Part shown: positions 27,626 to 34,884 of the stretch, piece by piece
How the letters are laid out: each line of letters starts with the position of its first letter
Numbering within the stretch: position 1 is the first letter of the stretch
From: Brevinematales bacterium
Lineage (GTDB): Bacteria; Spirochaetota; Brevinematia; Brevinematales; Thermospiraceae
DNA length: 64,000 nt
Assembly: GCA_026417555.1 (NCBI GenBank)
Contig: JAOADA010000003.1
Span: forward strand, 186,001-250,000
Reading direction: 5' to 3'
Position numbers and translations under genes: made by a program
Notes under the pieces: generated by a model
What the model was told of the DNA's origin: nothing
Database searches by the model: none
Seen by the model: only the letters and a program-made list of their open reading frames with translations

Positions 27626-28666
27626 TTATTCCAACATTGTGGCATACGGAAGAGGATTCACCGTCTCTCCTCCTATACGCACTTCATAGTGGAGATGATA
27701 CCCTGTGGATTTTCCTGTCGTCCCAACATACCCAATCACCTGTCCTTGCTTCACCTGAGCCCCGGGATAAATACCAGGACCAAAACGCATGAGATGGGCA
27801 TATCTGGTGGCAATTCCATACTTATGCTGAACCTCCACTACCAGCCCATATCCACCATTGTACTCCGCCATACGAACAGTACCATCAGCTGCCGCCAGCA
27901 CAGGGGTACCGGGAATCACCGCCAAATCAATCCCCGGGTGATTCTCAATACGCCACTTGTATACAGGATCAATACGTGGACCATACTTTGATGTCAAACG
28001 TCCACGCATCTGAAGGGGATACCGTGAGGGCATTTCACGAAGAAGTCTCTTGTGATCCATCACATATTTCCCGAGGCGTTTCACATTCTCACGAATCACA
28101 TCCAACTCAAACTGCATCTGCTCAAGTGTCTTCACTCCCCGTGCCACTGTCGTGTTTGAGTTTTCTTTGATCTCAATAGGATTGAGTTCTTGGAGATTCT
28201 TTTCACTTGAAACACCACTGATGATACTCCCAATATCACTCTTGAAATTATAAAAACGCTCTGAAACAGACTCAATACTGGATTTGTACTCCGCAATCTG
28301 TCGACGGTTATAATCATCCAATTGCCTCAAGATCACCACCTGTTTGTTGGCTTGGGCATTCTCAGAAATAGTATACATTGAGGTGACTACCATCGCCACT
28401 AACAGCACAGTGGTAAAAAAAAGCACATAATTAGAAATATGGATATTGATGGTCTTTTTTTCACTATGAGGAACCACCATAATCGTAAGCCTTTGAGACC
28501 CCTTCTCATGAATCTTGATCATGAGGCGTTGTAAGTGACGCTTCATCTCCGACCAAAACAAACGCCATTTTTCCTGAAACTTCTGCCAGTTTGTCTTTCG
28601 ATACATCTCATCACGTTGACGAATAAACTCCGCATTTCGGCTCACTCTCTTTCGGTAAGTAGCCAT
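27626..28666 (-). CDS. M23-family murein endopeptidase, membrane-anchored with coiled coil
   Basis: A 346-residue protein: a basic cytoplasmic N-terminus of ~75 residues, one membrane segment (~80-100), a coiled-coil stalk (~105-210) and a C-terminal LytM domain. Zinc ligands appear in HPGIDLAV (His and Asp) and HLHYEV (His), with ATRYAHL between. It cuts peptidoglycan cross-links in the periplasm. It likely works with the bactofilin just downstream. SD GAGGAGG precedes the start. Confidence 0.9.
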   Translation of the reverse strand: MATYRKRVSRNAEFIRQRDEMYRKTNWQKFQEKWRLFWSEMKRHLQRLMIKIHEKGSQRLTIMVVPHSEKKTINIHISNYVLFFTTVLLVAMVVTSMYTISENAQANKQVVILRQLDDYNRRQIAEYKSSIESVSERFYNFKSDIGSIISGVSSEKNLQELNPIEIKENSNTTVARGVKTLEQMQFELDVIRENVKRLGKYVMDHKRLLREMPSRYPLQMRGRLTSKYGPRIDPVYKWRIENHPGIDLAVIPGTPVLAAADGTVRMAEYNGGYGLVVEVQHKYGIATRYAHLMRFGPGIYPGAQVKQGQVIGYVGTTGKSTGYHLHYEVRIGGETVNPLPYATMLE

Positions 28667-28704
28667 AACTCCTCCTCATATTCTCACCTTTTTGAATAGG
28701 AACA

Positions 28705-28733
28705 TGGCAAAATATATTTTCACCCTGTATAAT
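28705..28733 (+). promoter_or_regulatory. Probable promoter of tatD
   Basis: TATAAT at 28728-28733 with a weak -35 TGGCAA at 28705-28710 (17-base spacer); start codon at 28767. It abuts the divergent promoter of the M23 gene, so the two compete for the same DNA. Confidence 0.45.
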
Positions 28734-28762
28734 ATTGTACCCTAAAAAAAGAGATAAGTCAA
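28734..28762 (-). promoter_or_regulatory. Promoter of the M23-bactofilin unit
   Basis: Minus strand: -35 TTGACT (28757-28762), 17-base spacer, -10 TACAAT (28734-28739); leader of about 60 bases. Confidence 0.7.
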
Positions 28763-28766
28763 GTTT

Positions 28767-29528
28767 ATGTACATTGATACGCATTGCCATCTCACCCATT
28801 GTTTTGGTTCTCCTTCTTGGCCCCAGGATCTCACTTTTGATAGCATACACTATCTTATCGATATATCGATATCCCCCCAAGAAATCTTAAGCCTTTCGCA
28901 ATACTCTCCTCATCCCCGCATCTTCCGGGCATTTGGATTCTACCCTGAACTTTGCACCATGTGGACTCCCGAGGAAAAAAGGCGCCTCTGTCATTGGATA
29001 GAAACCCTCAATCCTCTCGCTATCGGTGAGATAGGGCTAGACTATCATCACCACTATGGCACCCCCAAGCTCCAACAAAACCTCTTTGTCGATCAACTAG
29101 CTTTGGCCCATGAATACCGAAAACCTGTTCTCATCCATTCAAGAAACGCCTTTCATGACACCTTTTCTCTTCTTAAGACCTTTCATCCGGGAACAGCTGT
29201 CATTCTCCACTGTTTTGGCTACGGTCCCCATGAACTCGAACAGTTTCTTCTCTTGGACAACATTTTTATCTCTTTTGCCGGCAACGTCACTTACCCCTCG
29301 GCGCATTCTCTGCGTGAGGCCCTCCTCCGCACCCCACAAGAAAGGCTTTTTTTGGAAACCGATGCACCCTATCTTTCTCCTCTCCCTATGCGTGGCAAGA
29401 GAAATACTCCCCTCTACATTGAGCACACCTACCGGTATGTTGCCGACTTTCTCCAACTTCCCCTTCCCACTCTTTGTGAGATGATTGCCACTACGTTTTC
29501 TCGTGTGTTTCTTTCCCCCAAGCTTTAA
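28767..29528 (+). CDS. TatD-family metal-dependent hydrolase (DNase)
   Basis: A 253-residue TIM-barrel hydrolase. Metal-binding residues are seen in IDTHCHL at the N-terminus, GEIGLDYHHHYG (Glu), VLIHSRNA (His), VILHCFGYG (His) and LFLETDAPYLSP (Asp). TatD proteins are 3'-5' exonucleases linked to DNA repair, and the wider family has other substrates. It stands alone on the plus strand among minus-strand genes. Confidence 0.9.
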   Translation: MYIDTHCHLTHCFGSPSWPQDLTFDSIHYLIDISISPQEILSLSQYSPHPRIFRAFGFYPELCTMWTPEEKRRLCHWIETLNPLAIGEIGLDYHHHYGTPKLQQNLFVDQLALAHEYRKPVLIHSRNAFHDTFSLLKTFHPGTAVILHCFGYGPHELEQFLLLDNIFISFAGNVTYPSAHSLREALLRTPQERLFLETDAPYLSPLPMRGKRNTPLYIEHTYRYVADFLQLPLPTLCEMIATTFSRVFLSPKL

Positions 29529-29658
29529 AACACCCCCCTCTTTTGCGGATGGGAACATCAAGCACTTTCCCACGCTGCAGCAAAAGACAAAAAATTCAAA
29601 AAACATCTCCTTGAGATTCCCCTTTCCGGTAAAGAAAGAACAAAAGACACCCTCCCGC

Positions 29659-30279
29659 TTAGGGGAAATCTACCCAACGCTCAAAACAAACATAATTGAT
29701 AGGACGAAGAGGGCTCATCTTTTGATAAAAGAGCGTGGGAAAACGTGTATAGAGATTTTGGACAACAATATCGGGATACACACTTCGAAGCCAGGGAAAC
29801 TGTAACAGTACCTCTGAGGCATACCGAGCATACTCCTCAACGTCTGTCACAAAAAACACCCTTCCCCCTTTTTTCAACACACGAATGACCTGAAGAACAA
29901 AAGACGGCCTGAGAAGTCGGTTTTTCCAATGCCGTTTTCGCAGCCATGGATCAGGAAAATTGATATGAATCTCAGAGACACTCTCTGTAGGAAAAAACGT
30001 CTTGAGTGCCCATTCCCCATCACCATGAATAACCGCATAATTCTCCCGACCTCGTTTAGAGAGCCGATGCGAAGTTTTGGCCACTCGTTTACGCGATATT
30101 TCTATGCCCACAAAAAAAGACTCTGGATACTGGGCTGTTTTCTCGATCAGGAAATCCCCATGCCCACACCCCATATCCACTACCACTTCACGGCCCATGA
30201 TGTGCGTGATCCAGGCCTCGTACGTGGGAGAGAAGGGCTTCACCTCACGCTCAATATGGAGGAATCGGTTTTTTTCCAT
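29659..30279 (-). CDS. trmB: tRNA (guanine-N7-)-methyltransferase
   Basis: Methylates G46 of tRNA with SAM. 206 residues with the SAM-binding block VVDMGCGHGDFLIEKA-like (VVDMGCGHGDFLIEK), FVGIEISRKRV, and the family signature INFPDPWLRKRHWKNRL. The stop lies in a 130-base convergent gap with tatD. It is immediately downstream of gatC (2 bases). Confidence 0.95.
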   Translation of the reverse strand: MEKNRFLHIEREVKPFSPTYEAWITHIMGREVVVDMGCGHGDFLIEKTAQYPESFFVGIEISRKRVAKTSHRLSKRGRENYAVIHGDGEWALKTFFPTESVSEIHINFPDPWLRKRHWKNRLLRPSFVLQVIRVLKKGGRVFFVTDVEEYARYASEVLLQFPWLRSVYPDIVVQNLYTRFPTLFYQKMSPLRPINYVCFERWVDFP

Positions 30280-30281
30280 GG

Positions 30282-30575
30282 TTAGGCGTTTTTCACCTTG
30301 GGAACAATGATATGACCCTCATCAAAACGTGGGGCAAGCTGTCGAATCTCTTCATTGGAGAGTGAACTCTCTTCTTTGTCCTGCCGTACAACATTCCACT
30401 TTTCGACCGCATGCGTGGTAGGAGACACCTCATCGGTTTTGAGTTCTCCTATCTTCTCGACGAAATGGACAATCTTCGAAAATTGACTGAGGAAAACCTC
30501 TTTCTCCTCGTCTGAAAAAGAAAGCTTGGCAAGCCTCGCTACCTTTTCTACCTCAGAGAGTGTGATCTCCGCCAT
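30282..30575 (-). CDS. gatC: Asp-tRNA(Asn)/Glu-tRNA(Gln) amidotransferase subunit C
   Basis: A 97-residue subunit that stabilises GatA in the GatCAB complex. It converts Glu-tRNA-Gln and/or Asp-tRNA-Asn. The N-terminal block VEKVARLAKLSFSDEEKE and the central FSKIVHFVEKI, plus the C-terminal FDEGHIIVPKV, match the family. gatA and gatB are not beside it. It lies in a unit with a TPR protein upstream and trmB downstream. Confidence 0.92.
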   Translation of the reverse strand: MAEITLSEVEKVARLAKLSFSDEEKEVFLSQFSKIVHFVEKIGELKTDEVSPTTHAVEKWNVVRQDKEESSLSNEEIRQLAPRFDEGHIIVPKVKNA

Positions 30576-30584
30576 GTGTCCCTC

Positions 30585-31343
30585 CTATGGATTGGGCAAG
30601 GAAAGTGTATTGCTCAAGACAGGAGCAGGGGCGTTTGTACTCGTAGAAACCCCATACTGGCGAACAATGGTAAGCCTTGCAAGAGCAAACCCATACCAGC
30701 TGGAGTTTGTATATTTTTGTACTACTGTTTCATAAGCGCTTAGAGCGGTATTCTTGTCTCCCATAATCTCCCCTACACGCCCAAGACTCACCCAGGCATA
30801 GGGGGTATAGAACTCATTGTACTTCCTTGCCACGATTCTATACGTTTCCAAGGCCCCCTGCCAATCAGCGTGATGCTCAAGAAGTTGGGCTTTGTTGATC
30901 AGAGCAAGCCCACGGTAAAAAGATGACGATGCCATCCTTGCCACTTCATCATAAAGCTGAAGAGCCTGATTATAAGCATCCTCAGCCCCTTGAGAAAGAT
31001 AACTATTCGCATACAATCTCCCCAGAAGGATCCTCGCCCTCATCGCTGCAAGCGTGCGGGGAAACTGCTTTTGCACACTATCCAGCTTTGCCAACACATA
31101 CTGACTGATCTCGTTGACCAGTTGTTGGTTCGTCCCAGCCTGAGGAAGTTGATAAGCAAGCACAAGTACTGCCTCATCATAGGCAGAGGAGGCTTTTGCC
31201 TCTTGCTCTGCTTCTCGAGAAAACCAGAACAAAAGCCCAATCACCACGATCACTCCACCCACCACACTCAGGGCTATCCCAAACCAATGCTTTTGGATAT
31301 ACTCTCCCCATGAGAAAAATATCTTCTCTTGATTCTTTTGCAT
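30585..31343 (-). CDS. Membrane-anchored TPR protein (YfgM/Tol-Pal-like)
   Basis: A 252-residue protein with one membrane segment (~22-42, VVGGVIVVIGLLFWF) and about four TPR-like helical pairs outside (e.g. AEDAYNQALQLYDEVARM and WQGALETYRIVARKY). The architecture resembles YfgM, which acts with SecYEG and periplasmic chaperones, but this is a fold-level match. It lies 8 bases after the S1 gene and 9 bases before gatC. Confidence 0.7.
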   Translation of the reverse strand: MQKNQEKIFFSWGEYIQKHWFGIALSVVGGVIVVIGLLFWFSREAEQEAKASSAYDEAVLVLAYQLPQAGTNQQLVNEISQYVLAKLDSVQKQFPRTLAAMRARILLGRLYANSYLSQGAEDAYNQALQLYDEVARMASSSFYRGLALINKAQLLEHHADWQGALETYRIVARKYNEFYTPYAWVSLGRVGEIMGDKNTALSAYETVVQKYTNSSWYGFALARLTIVRQYGVSTSTNAPAPVLSNTLSLPNP

Positions 31344-31351
31344 AGGTGATC

Positions 31352-33070
31352 CTACTCCGCTTTTTTCTTCGAGGATTTTTTGGTGGTTGTTTCAGCCTGA
31401 AAAGCTGCGAGCTTTTCTCCCAAAAGTGAACCAATAGTTGGAGATTCTCCTGCTTCGGTAGAGGCTATATGTTTGCTCACCTCTTGCTTTTCTTTCTTTT
31501 CAAGGAGATCCCGCACACTAAGTTCAATTTTGTTTTTCGAAGGATCGACAAGACGCACAGCAGCCTCAATTTCATCCCCTTGCTTAAAATGATCGGCAAT
31601 AGTGTCAATCCTCTCTGTGGAAAGCTGAGAAATATGGATAAACCCAACCAATCCATCGACCTCAACCTCTACACCATTCTCTTGAATGGCAAGAATCTTT
31701 GCCCTAACGGCACTTCCCTTGGGATAATTCATTTGAAACGCCTTGTAGGGATGATCAGAGAGCTGCTTCATTCCAAGACGAAGTTTCTGCTTCTCGGTAT
31801 CCAATTGAAGTACCACAACAGTCACTTTATCTCCCTTTTTGAACTGGGTCTTGGGATCAACATTGGCGATCCAATCAATATCCTCTCGACGAAGAAGCCC
31901 CTCAATCCCATCATCAAAACGCACAAACACCCCGAAATCCACCACAGAAGACACCGTACCTTCGAGTTTTCGGCCCACGGTGTAGTTTTCTTCCGCACTA
32001 TCCCACGGATTTGCCTGAATCTCCCGTAGAGAAACATCCATACGACGTTTCTCCATATCGAGATTGATAATCTTAACCTCTAAAGATGCTCCAAGCCGTA
32101 TGGCCTTCTTGGGATCACGTACCTTTTCTGTCCAGGAGATCTCGTCCGCGGAGAGAAAAGCCTCGACACCCTCTTCCACCTCAAGAAGCACCCCATTGGC
32201 CTTGTAAGAAACAGCCGTTGCCTTCAGAATATCCCCAACTTTATAACGCTTCTCCAATCCCTGCCAGGGATCAGGGAGGAGTTGTTTACGACCAACCTTG
32301 ATAGACTTTTTGGCCTGATTCATCTCAAGGATCTTCACCTCAAGCATATCCCCTACCTTGACAACCTGGGTAAGATCTTTGATATACTTCCACGAGAAAT
32401 CAGAGATATGCATAAACGCGGTAACGTTCTCAATAACAATAAAGAGATAACTTGGCTCAACTTTTTCAACCACACCCTTGACTACATCACCCACATGGTG
32501 TTTTTCAAAGAAAAGGGCAAGATTTCTTCCCTGGGAACGTTTCAAAAGCTCCCGTCGAGACACCACAAGTTGTCCCTTGGACTGTTCTATCACAAGAAAA
32601 TCAAAGGTCTTGCCTTTCAGGTCTTTCACATCAGCGGGCACATCAATCTGAGAAAGAGGAAGAAAAGCCTTCATCACTTTTCCCAGCATCACAATAAACC
32701 CCTTTGGCTGCCCATCCTTCATGACGACATCTTCAATCACCCCAGAAATTGGCTCTCCTTTTTGCACAGATCGCTTGATCTTTTGCTGGAGATCCTGCTT
32801 CTCTGCCTCTTTTCGGGAAGCCCGAAGCACCCCATCCTTCATCTCGACAATCACAACCGAGACTTTTTCTCCTACCTGGGGAACCACATCAAACTCTGTT
32901 TTAGGCACAATACACTCGGATTTTCCTCCCATACTAAGAAAAACATCCTCTGCTGTCACTGCCACCACTGTCCCTTCCTGGACATTCTTCGCCTGTCTTG
33001 TGGATGGCTTACTTTTCTCTCCCTCGGCCATAGCAGAGAGGAAAATGTCGTCTTTGGATTCGATACCCAT
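31352..33070 (-). CDS. rpsA: 30S ribosomal protein S1-like protein, six S1 repeats
   Basis: A 572-residue RNA-binding protein with six S1 (OB-fold) repeats. Each begins with a G-x-x-x-x-A/G block (EGTVVAVTAEDVF, GEPISGVIEDVV, GDVVKGVVEKVE, GDILKATAVSYK, GRKLEGTVSSVVDFGVFV, GSAVRAKILAIQ). Ends in a basic/Ser-rich tail. It helps the ribosome bind structured mRNA. The longest frame starts at 33154, but the ATG at 33070 has SD AGAGGTAGG. Length matches bacterial S1 (~550-600). Confidence 0.9.
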   Translation of the reverse strand: MGIESKDDIFLSAMAEGEKSKPSTRQAKNVQEGTVVAVTAEDVFLSMGGKSECIVPKTEFDVVPQVGEKVSVVIVEMKDGVLRASRKEAEKQDLQQKIKRSVQKGEPISGVIEDVVMKDGQPKGFIVMLGKVMKAFLPLSQIDVPADVKDLKGKTFDFLVIEQSKGQLVVSRRELLKRSQGRNLALFFEKHHVGDVVKGVVEKVEPSYLFIVIENVTAFMHISDFSWKYIKDLTQVVKVGDMLEVKILEMNQAKKSIKVGRKQLLPDPWQGLEKRYKVGDILKATAVSYKANGVLLEVEEGVEAFLSADEISWTEKVRDPKKAIRLGASLEVKIINLDMEKRRMDVSLREIQANPWDSAEENYTVGRKLEGTVSSVVDFGVFVRFDDGIEGLLRREDIDWIANVDPKTQFKKGDKVTVVVLQLDTEKQKLRLGMKQLSDHPYKAFQMNYPKGSAVRAKILAIQENGVEVEVDGLVGFIHISQLSTERIDTIADHFKQGDEIEAAVRLVDPSKNKIELSVRDLLEKKEKQEVSKHIASTEAGESPTIGSLLGEKLAAFQAETTTKKSSKKKAE

Positions 33071-33105
33071 ACACCTACCTCTTTTCACCAAAAAATACTT
33101 CCTAT

Positions 33106-33133
33106 ATTTTAAGCCAAAGTTTTTTTTTGTCAA
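33106..33133 (-). promoter_or_regulatory. Promoter of the S1-TPR-gatC-trmB operon
   Basis: Minus strand: -35 TTGACA (33128-33133), 16-base spacer, -10 TAAAAT (33106-33111); start codon at 33070. Confidence 0.65.
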
Positions 33134-33170
33134 ATTTCCAGAGATTTTTCCCAACTGAAATAAACCAAAA

Positions 33171-33205
33171 TGATGGGAGGGAGTGAAGAAAACCCTCCTT
33201 CATCA
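33171..33205. repeat. Inverted repeat between divergent S1 and ABC-LuxR genes
   Basis: TGATG-GGAGGG (33171-33181) faces CCCTCC-TT-CATCA (33193-33205), 11 pairs with a two-base bulge and an 11-base loop. It lacks a T-run on the plus strand. It lies between the two divergent promoters, so an operator is as likely as an RNA hairpin. Confidence 0.5.
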
Positions 33206-33272
33206 TGAGAGAAACCAAATACTCTTCCCTTTTTCAATAGTTTCTTTTTCCTTAATATTCAACTCGAGGCCC

Positions 33273-33300
33273 TTGACAACAGGAAAAAAAACCTTATAAT
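33273..33300 (+). promoter_or_regulatory. Consensus promoter of the ABC-LuxR regulator gene
   Basis: TTGACA (33273-33278), 16-base spacer, TATAAT (33295-33300). Start codon at 33331; no good SD is near it, so translation may be weak. Confidence 0.8.
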
Positions 33301-33330
33301 GTAAAAGGAAAAGTTTCTCAAAAAACCACG

Positions 33331-34287
33331 ATGAGGAAAACCATTTTAACACTTGAGCATATCTCTCTCACTTTAGAACACGCTCTTGTTATTGATGACC
33401 TCTCCCTTTCTCTCAGAGAGGGAGAACTCTATTATCTTATCGGTGATAGAAACAGTGGCAAAAGTGCTCTGGCATGTATCCTGAGAGGAAATATTCCTCG
33501 GAATGCCTATGAGGGAAAACTTTTCTTGGGCTCCAAAGATATCTCCTCTCTCTCTTCCCGGCAACGAGAAACCCTAGGATTAAGGGTTCTTTCACAGAAA
33601 TGGGCATTTGTGCCAGGAATGACTATCGCTGAAAATCTTTTCCTAGGAAATGAAATCCACAATGTAGGTATTGTCCGGTGGAATAAGATTTTCAATGAGA
33701 CCCAGAAAATCCTTGAGGAAATTCAGTGGAATATCTCTCCGTCTCTTCTGTTAAAGAACATCCCCAAGGACAAACTCTACCTCGTTTTTCTGGCCAAAGG
33801 CTTTCTCAATCCTACCCACGTTTTGGTAATTGATGAGGCTTTTGCTTTGCTCGATATGTATGGTGAAAATCAAAAACGTCTCCTCTCTATCCTCTCGACT
33901 CTGAAAGCAAGAGGGGTGGCCATTCTCTATTTCCACCATAAAATAGACGCAGTTATGGAAATAGCGGATAGGGTTGCCATCCTCAAAGAGGGGAAAATTA
34001 TCCACGAATCTGATGCCAGTCAAACCGTACCAGAAAACCTTGTGTATAAACTCTTAGGAGAAGTGGCAGAAAATCCAGAGATTCCTCCCTCAGTGATAAA
34101 AAAGTATAATCTCACCCGTCGAGAAGTAGAGATCATGAAACTGATCTTAGAAGGCATGAATGCACGACAGATCAGTGAAACCCTCTACATCTCTCTGCCT
34201 ACTGTGAAAACCCATATCTACAACATCTACCAAAAAACCGGTGTCAAAAACCGACTTGCTCTTGCCCGTCTTTGTTCATTGAAATAA
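33331..34287 (+). CDS. Fusion of a XylG-like ABC ATPase domain with a LuxR-type DNA-binding domain
   Basis: A 318-residue protein. Residues 1-235 align by eye with the N-terminal ATPase of XylG in this same window, including MTIAEN-x-LGNE followed by a conserved W-N block. Walker A is GDRNSGKS (38-45), the Q-loop Gln is near 89, and Walker B is VLVIDE (164-169) with the Glu kept. The D-loop is LLD and the H-loop His is 203. The ABC signature (GSQQ in XylG) is replaced by KDKLYLV around 146-152, so classical ATP-sandwich hydrolysis is doubtful. Residues 259-318 form a GerE/LuxR helix-turn-helix (LTRREVEIMKLILEGMNARQ ... TVKTHIYNIY). It is probably a transcription factor that may sense nucleotide or contact the sugar permease. 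It converges with the lyxose isomerase gene, 9 bases apart. Confidence 0.8.
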   Translation: MRKTILTLEHISLTLEHALVIDDLSLSLREGELYYLIGDRNSGKSALACILRGNIPRNAYEGKLFLGSKDISSLSSRQRETLGLRVLSQKWAFVPGMTIAENLFLGNEIHNVGIVRWNKIFNETQKILEEIQWNISPSLLLKNIPKDKLYLVFLAKGFLNPTHVLVIDEAFALLDMYGENQKRLLSILSTLKARGVAILYFHHKIDAVMEIADRVAILKEGKIIHESDASQTVPENLVYKLLGEVAENPEIPPSVIKKYNLTRREVEIMKLILEGMNARQISETLYISLPTVKTHIYNIYQKTGVKNRLALARLCSLK

Positions 34288-34296
34288 AGAACCCTC

Positions 34297-34851
<555 letters not shown>

Positions 34852-34884
34852 TTATCCTTTATAAAAATCCTTCCTGCCATACAA

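Noticed and set aside
33331-34287. Reading the ABC-LuxR gene as an ordinary sugar ABC ATPase
   Set aside because: It has one ABC domain instead of two, has lost the signature motif and carries a complete LuxR-type helix-turn-helix.
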